Origin: Planctomycetota bacterium
Lineage (GTDB): Bacteria > Planctomycetota > Planctomycetia > Pirellulales > Thermoguttaceae
NCBI GenBank assembly: GCA_021784975.1
Contig: JAJYGU010000042.1
Location: forward strand, 1 to 11,559
DNA length: 11,559 nucleotides
Reading direction: 5' to 3'
Shown: positions 1 to 6,544 of the stretch, in pieces
Position numbering within the stretch: the stretch's first letter is position 1
Layout of the letters: the number at the start of each line of letters is the position of its first letter
Translations under genes and position numbers: made by a program
The notes under the pieces: model-generated
The model's database searches: none
What the model saw: the letters and a program-made list of their open reading frames with translations, nothing else
What the model was told of the DNA's origin: nothing

Positions 1-125
1 GGTTAATCGGCTGGTTGAAGGAGAACCGACGAATCTTCACGCGATTCGAGAAAACCGCCAAGAACTTCGCCGGCATGCTCAAAATGGCTTTCATCCACCG
101 ATACCTTCGCTTAACGTGTCATTAG
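1..125 (+). CDS. IS5-type transposase, C-terminal fragment (cut by window edge)
   Basis: The reading frame is open from base 3 to a TAG at 123-125. It ends in a basic peptide containing 'NRRIFTRFEKTAKNF' and then 'GMLKMAFIHRYLRL'. This is the usual end of IS5-family DDE transposases, where an arginine-rich stretch with R-[YF]-[ED]-K is followed by an 'F.gm..la...i..Rl' helix. The family cuts and pastes its own element; the DDE catalytic residues lie upstream of the window, so activity cannot be judged. The insertion-sequence right end should lie shortly after the stop, but I could not define an inverted repeat without the other end. Family assignment is from motif memory; the level within IS5 is not resolved. 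Confidence 0.8.
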   Translation, partial: LIGWLKENRRIFTRFEKTAKNFAGMLKMAFIHRYLRLTCH

Positions 126-495
126 CCGTTTTCCGACAAAACCTAGTTAGCCAACTCGTCAACAGCGGCTCCACGCTCCATGTCCGATCAGTAAATCCTG
201 CCTTGACGGATGGTGTTATCCGTCGGTAGTCAGTTGCACCCGGCCCGAAACTGCGTGGCGCAGCAGTCTCTGGAGGGGGCCGTGTGCTCACGGATGGGAT
301 CGGAACCCTTCTCACCGCTAAGCCTTCCGCTTGGCAGCCTTTTTTCGCAAAGCCTTCCGTCTGGCGGCCTGTCGCAACACGCCACGCTCCCACGTGGAGA
401 TTTTTGCCGTGCTCGGGCTGCCGGTGGAACTGATCCAAACATGCCAGAGAAGTGAACCGGCATTTGTTGGCCATTCTTAATTCGAGGAGACGACG
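126..495. other. 370 bp stretch without a convincing gene; 30-bp imperfect direct repeat
   Basis: This interval should contain the right end of the IS5-type element and the upstream region of the AAA+ gene. Two 21-bp copies, 320-340 and 350-370, match at 18 of 21 positions with a period of 30 bp. In the plus frame ending at the TAA of 478-480, they read 'AFRLAA' twice. That frame is open from 322 to 480 and looks somewhat protein-like ('HVEIFAVLGLPVELIQ'), but it has no ATG; only GTG codons such as 394 and 409 could start it. It may be the end of a gene broken by the insertion. Other open frames here look like chance. Confidence 0.4.
485..489 (+). promoter_or_regulatory. Ribosome binding site of the AAA+ ATPase
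   Basis: AGGAG lies 6 bases before the ATG at 496, a near-ideal Shine-Dalgarno spacing. It fixes the start codon of the ATPase gene. Confidence 0.75.
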
Positions 496-1158
496 ATGCG
501 ACTTTCCCAACAGTACCAACCCGTGACCCTGGACGAAGTGGTCGGGCAGCCGGCCATCGTCCGCAAGCTGAAACGACTGGCTTTAGCGCCCTACCCCTGC
601 TGCCTGCTGTTCGAGGGCCGCGGCGGCGTCGGCAAATCGGCGGCGGCCAAGGCCCTGATCCACGACCTCGGCATCTGCCCGTTCTCCGGGCTGGTCGAGT
701 ATTCCGCCAGCAACCTGAGCATCGACGAGGTCCGCCGCCTGTTCGGCCAGACCTTCCGGCTGCGGCCCATGACCGGCAGCCGGTGGCACGTGCTCCTGGT
801 CGAGGAATTGGGGTTGATCGTGAGCAAGCACGTCAACGCCGCCCTAAAAGATGAGCTTGGCGAGCAGCACATGCCCGAGCGGCTGATCGTGGTGGCCACC
901 AGCAACGACGCCAGCGGCCTGGACGAAGCCTTGTTGCAGCGGTTCGACGTGTTCCCCTTCTCGGCCGGCCCGACCTTCGCCGAAGCCTGCCAAGAGCGGC
1001 TGGCCTGGATTTGGCAGCGCGAAGTCGGTCCCGACATCCCCCTGCCCCAAGGCATAGACCAGTTGGGCTGGCGGCAGAATAACTACTCGATGCGTCGGGC
1101 CATGACCGCCTTGGGGGCGGCCATCGAACTGCACCGAACCAGGGAGGTAGCCGCATGA
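496..1158 (+). CDS. Compact AAA+ ATPase, clamp-loader (RFC/DnaX)-like
   Basis: This 220-residue protein holds the full ATPase core of the clamp-loader branch of AAA+ proteins. The N-terminal 'YQPVTLDEVVGQPAIV' matches the box found before Walker A in RFC, RuvB and DnaX. Walker A is GRGGVGKS (41-48). Walker B is VLLVEE (99-104), with Glu where Asp is usual. Sensor 1 is TSN (135-137), the probable arginine finger is R149 in LLQRF, and sensor 2 is YSMRRA around R200. RFC small subunits and DnaX run past 320 residues; this protein stops just after sensor 2 and so lacks the collar domain used for oligomerisation. It is probably cytoplasmic and acts on DNA or a protein partner, but the actual role is unknown. 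Its stop overlaps the next gene by ATGA, so the two are likely translationally coupled. A replication or transposition helper of a mobile element is an inference from context. Confidence 0.88.
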   Translation: MRLSQQYQPVTLDEVVGQPAIVRKLKRLALAPYPCCLLFEGRGGVGKSAAAKALIHDLGICPFSGLVEYSASNLSIDEVRRLFGQTFRLRPMTGSRWHVLLVEELGLIVSKHVNAALKDELGEQHMPERLIVVATSNDASGLDEALLQRFDVFPFSAGPTFAEACQERLAWIWQREVGPDIPLPQGIDQLGWRQNNYSMRRAMTALGAAIELHRTREVAA

Positions 1159-1391
1159 GCAGAGGCGTCATTAGCCCAAGCCCTGAAGAGCAAGAGGTGG
1201 AAGCCCGCTGGCAGCTTGAACAGACGCGGCCGATGCCCAAGCCTTGGCGCGGCCAGGAACTCCAAAATACCCGGCAGACCATGCTCCTCTCGGGCATGGA
1301 CTGTCTGCCGGGCCAACAAGACCTGGCTCCGGCCGACGGCTCGGAAGTGGCAGTCGAAAGATTGCGTTTCGACTGTGAAGGCTTGATATGA
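1155..1391 (+). CDS. Unknown 78-residue protein coupled to the AAA+ ATPase
   Basis: The ATG shares the ATGA overlap with the stop of the AAA+ gene, which is the main support for it being real. The protein is acidic and polar, with a charged N-terminal half ('SPEEQEVEARWQLEQ'), a middle rich in Met, Leu and Cys ('MLLSGMDCLPGQQDL') and an acidic end. No signal peptide, membrane segment or known motif is visible. The lone cysteines do not form a zinc site. It could be a partner or adaptor of the ATPase. A convergent toxin-antitoxin operon begins 47 bp after its stop. Confidence 0.6.
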   Translation: MSRGVISPSPEEQEVEARWQLEQTRPMPKPWRGQELQNTRQTMLLSGMDCLPGQQDLAPADGSEVAVERLRFDCEGLI

Positions 1392-1438
1392 GGGCGAGCC
1401 CGTCGCATCGCGCCTGACGAGCACGCGGCCGAAAGGCA

Positions 1439-1804
1439 CTATGGCTCAATTAGGCCCTGATTTATCAATACTTGTTTGCAACCGAATGGGATTTCAGCCG
1501 TCACGGCAGCACCGCGGCGAATACGTTCGAGAACCGCGTCACACACGGCTTCCTCTCGCGTCGCCGCGGATGTTGATATTAACCATTCGATTTCCTTGTC
1601 GGCCGCGATTCTGGCTTTATCGTACCGTATCGACGTGTTGTGCTTAACGAAAGGATGATCGCCGGGTATCAGAATGCAAGCAGGGTCTTTGCCGCGATCG
1701 GTAGTCATGTTCACAATGACTACCTTCTCCCGATCGAGGCTGGGATCAGAGATAACGACTTGCAGATGGCCGTGCCCAAAGCGAAATGTATCACCGGCTT
1801 CCAT
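1439..1804 (-). CDS. Probable toxin of a Panacea-type toxin-antitoxin pair
   Basis: The 121-residue protein opens with 'GDTFRFGHGHLQVVISDP', followed by 'VVIVNMTT', 'ILIPGDHPFVKHNTSIRY' and an alpha-helical C-terminal half containing 'TREEAVCDAVLERIRRG'. The N-terminal half reads as a run of short beta strands around a GD, resembling the small barrel of PemK/MazF-like proteins. That fold call is an inference; I see no certain catalytic residues. It starts 8 bp after the stop of the Panacea-domain gene on the same strand, the position where cognate toxins of Panacea (SocA/DUF4065) antitoxins sit. The ribosome binding site is weak (TAGAGA region), consistent with translational coupling. Target and mechanism are unknown. 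Confidence 0.72.
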   Translation of the reverse strand: MEAGDTFRFGHGHLQVVISDPSLDREKVVIVNMTTDRGKDPACILIPGDHPFVKHNTSIRYDKARIAADKEIEWLISTSAATREEAVCDAVLERIRRGAAVTAEIPFGCKQVLINQGLIEP

Positions 1805-1812
1805 GCCATTCT

Positions 1813-2397
1813 CTATACCGCTTGTGGCTGTACGTGGCTGTGAGCTCGCATGAACAGCCGATCTCTCTCAGCATCTTCTCGGGCTTCGTCGAGAATGGCA
1901 TCTTTCTCGGCCGACAGGCCGACCGCCTCAAGGATATCCTCAAACGGAATTGTGTGGGAAGTGTTGCCTTCTCCGTTAGGCCAGTTCTTCGCCCACTCGG
2001 GGAAATCGTGCGTTGCCTCCACGATGTCCCATTCGCTTACCAGGGCAAACCGGTCAGATACCTCAGTGAGAACCCGTACTTCAGCGGCAGACAGTTCTGA
2101 GACGCCAGGATCATTCACTAGCTCGACTTCGTAACCTTCCTTCCGAATGTGCTCCGACCACAACGGTGCATCAATATGTTCGCCTTTTATGAGGTTGTAG
2201 ACTTCGCTGTGGAGCGGACCATTTTTCATCGCAACGGTTCGGTTCCCGATGATGGGGCGACCGGTGCGTGCGATGCTGTCTCGATCCGCGATGTAGAGAA
2301 GCTTCAACAGGCGTAGGTAGTCCATCCTGCCCCGACCGAGGTTCAGCAATACGGCGGCAGCCTGCACCGTCTTCTTCGTGGAAAACCTGAAGTACAT
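1813..2397 (-). CDS. Panacea/SocA-domain antitoxin
   Basis: From the ATG at 2397 this encodes 194 residues beginning MYFRFSTKKTVQ. An AGGA 9-10 bases upstream supports this start over a longer open frame reaching 2787, whose extra N-terminus is low-complexity and not conserved-looking. Residues about 8-130 match the Panacea (SocA-like, DUF4065) domain: 'AAVLLNLGRGRMDYLRLLKLLYIADRDSIARTG' in two pieces, then 'PIIGNRTVAMKNGPLHSEVYNLIKG'. Panacea proteins neutralise a wide variety of unrelated toxins encoded beside them. The C-terminal region is acidic ('EKDAILDEAREDAERD') and may contact the partner. The gene comes first in a two-gene operon, as is normal for antitoxins. Autoregulation by the pair is likely from the family but not shown here. 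Confidence 0.88.
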   Translation of the reverse strand: MYFRFSTKKTVQAAAVLLNLGRGRMDYLRLLKLLYIADRDSIARTGRPIIGNRTVAMKNGPLHSEVYNLIKGEHIDAPLWSEHIRKEGYEVELVNDPGVSELSAAEVRVLTEVSDRFALVSEWDIVEATHDFPEWAKNWPNGEGNTSHTIPFEDILEAVGLSAEKDAILDEAREDAERDRLFMRAHSHVQPQAV

Positions 2398-2463
2398 CGT
2401 TCGATCCTGCTCTTGGGTGTCGTAATTATCGGCAGGAACCACGAAAATCCGCACCCTAAGGCC

Positions 2464-2494
2464 AGTATAGCTGACGAGGCACCAAAAGCCATAA
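2464..2494 (-). promoter_or_regulatory. Possible promoter of the toxin-antitoxin operon
   Basis: On the minus strand, TATACT (2464-2469) is a good -10 box about 67 bases upstream of the antitoxin start. The best -35 candidate is TTATGG (2489-2494), which is weak and 19 bases away. The palindrome at 2509-2538 lies just upstream of it. Only the -10 is persuasive. Confidence 0.35.
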
Positions 2495-2508
2495 CCCCAA
2501 TTAGAAGG

Positions 2509-2538
2509 TCTGATAGGATCGGACTTGATCCTATCAGA
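2509..2538. repeat. Perfect 12-bp inverted repeat upstream of the toxin-antitoxin operon
   Basis: TCTGATAGGATC, a 6-base spacer and GATCCTATCAGA form a perfect palindrome. There is no T-run on either side, so a terminator is less likely than a protein binding site. It sits about 15 bases upstream of the weak -35 of the antitoxin promoter, a place where an operator or activator site could act. Confidence 0.6.
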
Positions 2539-3073
2539 TCGACTACGACGCGTCAATCTCCTTTCCGCACCACCCAGATAGGGGCATCGGGCACCGAGAC
2601 AAACGGGTATCGAACTGGATACCAACAACGCGACAACAAGGCTAGGTGAGGCGCATTTCAAGAAATCAGGCCACGTCGAACAGCGGCAACCACCTTGCGA
2701 CCATACCGACACTGACCGCCGGCCCCGTAAGCCCGACGAGCGACGGCTCTTGTGTGGACACGCCCTATCCGCCTCATCGCTTCCCAACCGTCTTCTCCGC
2801 TCACGCCAACCGCTTGACCGCTACTACGGGCAGGTGTCTCTATCCAGCGTCGGCTTCGCCCTGCCGGGGCGTTAGGGCATTGGGGCAACGACGAACGACC
2901 ATGTGAGCGCCCCAGTGCGCGCAGGGTAGTCCGTCCCAAGAATGTAACAATCATGCTTATGTCGTGCGCGGGCTGGGCGCAGGGGTGCGCCGATCGCCCG
3001 CCGGCTGCTCCGCTAACTCCTTGCAGCAGCGGGCTGCCCGCGCACGGCCGTATTCTTTCCAGGAGACCACGCC
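2539..3073. other. About 535 bp without a convincing gene; nested inverted repeats before the recombinase
   Basis: Open frames on both strands here are short, arginine- or serine-rich and lack ribosome binding sites, so I do not call them. Just upstream of the recombinase, GTGCGCGGG (2964-2972) pairs with CCCGCGCAC (3037-3045). Inside this, GCTGCT (3004-3009) pairs with AGCAGC (3025-3030). This nested structure could be a leader hairpin or part of a recombination site. The ribosome binding site GGAG lies before the start at 3074. Confidence 0.4.
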
Positions 3074-3988
3074 ATGACCGTCTTCGGCATTACTCGCGCC
3101 AGCACCCGCAAACAACAGGCATCACCCGAAGTCCAGGCCAAGATGATCCGCGAGCACTGCGCCGCCCAAGGACTGCCCGAGCCGGTCATCCTTAACGAGC
3201 CGCTGGGCACCTCCGGCCGCAACACCGACTTTCGCCACCGACCCAAAGGCCGCTGGCTGCTCTTGAACGCCAAGGCGGGCAACGTAGTGGTGGTGACCAA
3301 GCTGGACCGGCTGGGCCGAACCGCCAAGGACATCCTCGACACGCTGGAACAGTTTGCCAAGCGAGGCGTGCGGGTCATCGTGATCCAGTTCCTCGGCGGC
3401 CAGGTCATCGACATGGACAGCACCGTGGGCCGGCTGATCGTCATCTTCTTTGCCGGGCTGGCCCAGTTCGAGGCCGACATGATCGGCGAGCGGACCGCCG
3501 AGGCCCTTCAGTGGCGCCGGCAGCAGGGCTTGGCCTGCAACCGCCCCGGCTTTGGCCGGCGGAAGGTTGGCAAAGGGAGCCAATGGGACATGCAGCAGTT
3601 GGCCTACATCGCCGAGATTGCCGAGCGGCTTGGCAAGGGCGAGGACGTTGTGCTTGTGGTGGCCGATTTCTGGGGACGCGGGATCAAGGACCATCGCGGG
3701 CTGTTGTGGGGCCAGGTCCAGCACAAAAATGGCGACGGGAATGGCAATGGCAGCCCGTTCGAGTGGTACTGGCGGGCTACCCGCTGGTTCCACCGCATGA
3801 AGCACGCCGGCAAGCTGCCGCCGCCCTACTGCGACACGGCCCACACGATCCCCGAACCGCGGCTCTTTACCGTGGAAAAGCGCCGCAAGCGGCCCAACAG
3901 CAAGCCGGTCATCGACGAAAAAGCCACCTGGACCGCCGAGCAGTGGCGGGAGTGGTTTGCGCTGGAGTTCTCGCAAGCAAGCCGTTGA
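3074..3988 (+). CDS. Serine recombinase (resolvase/invertase family)
   Basis: The 304-residue protein has a complete catalytic domain. The nucleophile is S10 within 'TRASTRKQ', with R8 beside it. 'KLDRLGRT' (76-83) supplies D78, R79 and R82. The long E-helix begins near 'LAQFEADMIGERTAEAL' (129-145). Such enzymes cut both strands at two sites through Ser-DNA bonds, then rotate and rejoin. After the catalytic domain comes a DNA-binding region with 'WYWRATRWFHRMKHAGKLP' (231-249). It is followed by an unusual tail carrying a Trp-rich segment near 286-296. The protein is shorter than large serine integrases (450 residues or more) and longer than classic resolvases (about 185). An AGGAG 8-10 bases upstream fixes the start. 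No attachment site could be assigned. It probably mobilises, or is a passenger of, an element in this region. Confidence 0.92.
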   Translation: MTVFGITRASTRKQQASPEVQAKMIREHCAAQGLPEPVILNEPLGTSGRNTDFRHRPKGRWLLLNAKAGNVVVVTKLDRLGRTAKDILDTLEQFAKRGVRVIVIQFLGGQVIDMDSTVGRLIVIFFAGLAQFEADMIGERTAEALQWRRQQGLACNRPGFGRRKVGKGSQWDMQQLAYIAEIAERLGKGEDVVLVVADFWGRGIKDHRGLLWGQVQHKNGDGNGNGSPFEWYWRATRWFHRMKHAGKLPPPYCDTAHTIPEPRLFTVEKRRKRPNSKPVIDEKATWTAEQWREWFALEFSQASR

Positions 3989-4242
3989 GGGAGTTTCCTT
4001 GGTGGGGTACTCGCCACTTGCTCTCGGTCAACGCGATACAGTGTGGCCGACCTTGAAAAACATGCTGGGCATACCCTCGGGAGCCACAGGCTGTGCCCCA
4101 AGGGCGTTCAGGCTAGCGTTACATGGTGGGTCGAATGCGTCGATGCCTCGGCCTTGCGCCAGAGGCTCGCGGTCCAGCGTCCGATTATCAACCGCGTTGA
4201 GCCTTGGCAACAATGCTCAGGAATTCGTCCCGTGTGTTTGAT
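3989..4242. other. 254 bp between convergent genes, no gene seen
   Basis: The recombinase (plus) and beta-helix gene (minus) end towards each other here. Short hairpins are visible: GCCTC with GAGGC around 4145-4170, and TGAGC with GCTCA around 4198-4220. None has a T-run, so no intrinsic terminator is claimed. A 61-residue minus-strand frame (4028-4213) has no supporting signal. Confidence 0.4.
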
Positions 4243-6357
4243 TCAGACCGAGATCGGCGGCAACTCGCGGGCGTGCCGCCCGATAATCAGATCACCGGGC
4301 GACCGGAAGAACAGGTCCATAGCGGCAGCGTTGCCGATCAGCACGTCGACCACGTGGTCGTCAAAGACCGTGCTCGCGTTGAGGTAGTACGAGCCGTTAA
4401 GGCCGATGGTGCCATTGCGACCGGTAATGTACGCGACCCGGGCAGCGTAAGAGTCCCTCGAACTCCACTCGTTCATGATTGCCAGTAGGGCGGCATCGTG
4501 GCTTGTGTCGGTCGGGCTGGCCGGATCGTAGGAGGTGGTCCCACCAATCAGGATCGCGTCACCGGTGCCGCCGATTAGGATGTCGCGGCCAGCGCCGCCA
4601 ATCAGGATGCTTCGTGCCTTGCCGCCGATCAGTATGTCGCTGCCGCTGCCGCCAAATAGATACGTCGGACCACCGCCGCCGGTGAGCATATCGTTGCCGT
4701 CGTCGCCATAGAGCCATGCCGGCAAGGTCACGCTCGGGGCGACGCTCATGACGTCATTTCCGTCCAGCCCGTGGGCAACAATCCGACTGATACGCTGGCT
4801 GGCTGAACCGAAAGTCCCCCTGGCCACGCCGTTCATCATCACCGACACGCTATAAGCGTTCCCGCCAGAATTGATCCGAATGATGTCATTGCCGGACGTG
4901 CCCCGGACGCAGAGGATGTTCTGCCCGGAAACCAACGGATCGGGCATCAGGTAGATCGTGTTAATCTGGGTCTCGTACGCCCCGATGTCAACCCTGCCAT
5001 TAGCAATTCTGGGACACCCGCGCTGGTCGGTGGTCAACGGATTGCCGTCGGAATCCACGGCCAGGGCGTTGCTGCCGGCGTCGATAGCCGGGCTGCCTGG
5101 CAACAGGGCCATGGTCTGCGTCGGCCCGCCATTGTCGGCCAACGGGCCAAGCAGTGGATCGACACCCGTGATATTGGAGCCCGGGTAATCGGTGTTGATC
5201 GTGGCGTTCGTAGTGTCCTTAATCAGGCAGTAGTCGGCCGTCACCGTGCCGTCGATATCCGGCCCAACGGTGGTCGCGGCGTTGGCGGCCACGATGGTGT
5301 TGGCCAAGGTGGTCGTGGCGCCGGAGGCGTTGTCGTTGTAGATGCCACCGCCGTAGCTGGCTGAGTTGTCCGCGACGGTGTTGTCGTAGACCGTTATCGT
5401 GCCGGACCAATTGCAGATGCCGCCGCCGAACCCGCCGGCCGAGTTGCCGGAAATGGTGCTGTCTGTAATCGTTATCGTGCCGGAGTTTCCGATCCCGCCG
5501 CCGTCACGGTGCGACGAGTTTCCGTCGATGGTGCTGTTGGTAATCGTCAACGTGCCACCATTGTAGATCCCGCCGGCGTCGTAAGAAGTCGTCGAATTTC
5601 CGTCGATGGTGCTGTTGGTAATTGTCAAATTGCCCGCGTTGGAGATCCCGCCGGCGACGTAGGGCGACGAGTTTCCGTCGATGGTGCTGTTGGTAATCGT
5701 CAACGTGCCCCCGTTGTAGACGCCACCGCCGTCGTAAGAAGTCGTCGAGTTTCCGTCGATGGCGCTGTTGGTAATCGTCAACCTGCCCAAGTTGGTGATG
5801 CCGCCGCCTAGATAGGCCGAGTTTCCGAAGATGGTACAATCGGTAATCGTCAACGCGCCGGTATTCTCAATTCCACCGCCGCCGCTGCTGTAGTCAACGA
5901 CATCGACGTTGCCTCCGGCAATCCTCATCCCGGAGACGCTGACCGTCGCGCCACTGCCGATGTCGAACACCCGTGAGGCGTTGTTGCCGCTGACCGTGAC
6001 GCCGCCAGTCAGATCGGTGGCGTCGATTGTCGTCGCGCCCGTCGTGCTGGTCAGGTCCAATTCGCCCGCAGTCAGGGTGACGGTCTCGCCGGCTAACGAG
6101 GCGTCGAAGTTGATCGTGTTGTCACCCGGAGTGTTGTTGGCGTCGTAGACCGCCTGTCGAAGGGTCAACTCGCCGCCGGGCAAAGTCGTTCCCAGCGGCC
6201 CGGTCGGTGCGTCTTGCACGGTGTTGACTAGATAGACGCTCAACAGGCTGCGGTCTTCCAGCGGCTCGAACCTGAGCTTGCGTTGATACGTGAGGCGACT
6301 TTGCAGTCTACTGCAACCTCGCCATGAAGAGACAGAACCATTGTTCAGCCACATCAT
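4243..6357 (-). CDS. Exported planctomycete beta-helix protein with RTX-like repeats
   Basis: The start at 6357 (704 residues; 'MMWLNNG') has an AGG about 9 bases upstream and puts 'EPLEDRSLLS' at residues 31-40, the N-terminal motif typical of planctomycete exported or surface proteins. A longer start at 6438 (731 residues) is possible. Residues about 65-150 give a calx/CSLREA-like 'GELTLRQAVYDANNTPGDNTI' segment. About 150-360 form a right-handed parallel beta-helix of repeats such as 'GGGIYNGGTLTITNSTIDGNS'. 'DPLLGPLADNGGPT' and 'LLPGSPAIDAGS' (about 399-430) are the choice-of-anchor-Q signature. About 546-600 carry glycine-aspartate calcium-binding-like repeats ('GDDGNDMLTGGGG', 'GGSGSDILIGG'). 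No enzyme site is visible; a structural or adhesive surface role is an inference. No cysteine-rich or transmembrane segment is seen. Confidence 0.88.
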   Translation of the reverse strand: MMWLNNGSVSSWRGCSRLQSRLTYQRKLRFEPLEDRSLLSVYLVNTVQDAPTGPLGTTLPGGELTLRQAVYDANNTPGDNTINFDASLAGETVTLTAGELDLTSTTGATTIDATDLTGGVTVSGNNASRVFDIGSGATVSVSGMRIAGGNVDVVDYSSGGGGIENTGALTITDCTIFGNSAYLGGGITNLGRLTITNSAIDGNSTTSYDGGGVYNGGTLTITNSTIDGNSSPYVAGGISNAGNLTITNSTIDGNSTTSYDAGGIYNGGTLTITNSTIDGNSSHRDGGGIGNSGTITITDSTISGNSAGGFGGGICNWSGTITVYDNTVADNSASYGGGIYNDNASGATTTLANTIVAANAATTVGPDIDGTVTADYCLIKDTTNATINTDYPGSNITGVDPLLGPLADNGGPTQTMALLPGSPAIDAGSNALAVDSDGNPLTTDQRGCPRIANGRVDIGAYETQINTIYLMPDPLVSGQNILCVRGTSGNDIIRINSGGNAYSVSVMMNGVARGTFGSASQRISRIVAHGLDGNDVMSVAPSVTLPAWLYGDDGNDMLTGGGGPTYLFGGSGSDILIGGKARSILIGGAGRDILIGGTGDAILIGGTTSYDPASPTDTSHDAALLAIMNEWSSRDSYAARVAYITGRNGTIGLNGSYYLNASTVFDDHVVDVLIGNAAAMDLFFRSPGDLIIGRHARELPPISV
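5444..5840 (-). repeat. Tandem 72-78 bp coding repeats in the beta-helix gene
   Basis: The marker TTTCCG (TTGCCG in the first unit) recurs at 5444, 5519, 5597, 5672, 5750 and 5822. The spacings are 75, 78, 75, 78 and 72 bp, all multiples of three. Units alternate in length by one codon, encoding 24 to 26 residue coils ending 'TIDGNS'. The core GTCGATGGTGCTGTTGGTAAT is nearly identical across units, suggesting recent duplication or gene conversion. Confidence 0.9.
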
Positions 6358-6544
6358 CGGCGCACCTGCCTGTAAGTGACGACCTTGGAGCAAAAGACAG
6401 CCCGGCAACCGGCCAAGGTTTTCCGGCTTTCGGGCCATCGCCCTAGCCGGGGCGGTCTGTTCTATCTGATTTCATCCCCTCGTGTCTGCGGAGATTCGCT
6501 CTTCAACCGTCACTGGCCCTCGGCCCTCGCCTCGCAACACCATG
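6358..6544. other. 187 bp intergenic gap
   Basis: The gap separates the end of the protease gene from the beta-helix start, both on the minus strand. It should hold the beta-helix promoter unless the two are cotranscribed. I see no convincing -35/-10 pair or terminator. Confidence 0.35.

Noticed and set aside
833..1408. 191-residue minus-strand open frame over the AAA+ gene
   Set aside because: It is an Arg/Pro/Ser-rich shadow of a gene with clear ATPase motifs.
2398..2787. N-terminal extension of the antitoxin to 324 residues
   Set aside because: The extension is low-complexity, covers the palindrome and the promoter candidate, and the Panacea domain starts at the internal ATG with its own ribosome binding site.
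3122..3976. 284-residue minus-strand open frame over the serine recombinase
   Set aside because: It mirrors the coding bias of the recombinase on the opposite strand and carries no motif.
5504..5839. Arg/His/Gln-rich open frames in the beta-helix repeats
   Set aside because: They are frame-shifted readings of the tandem coding repeats.
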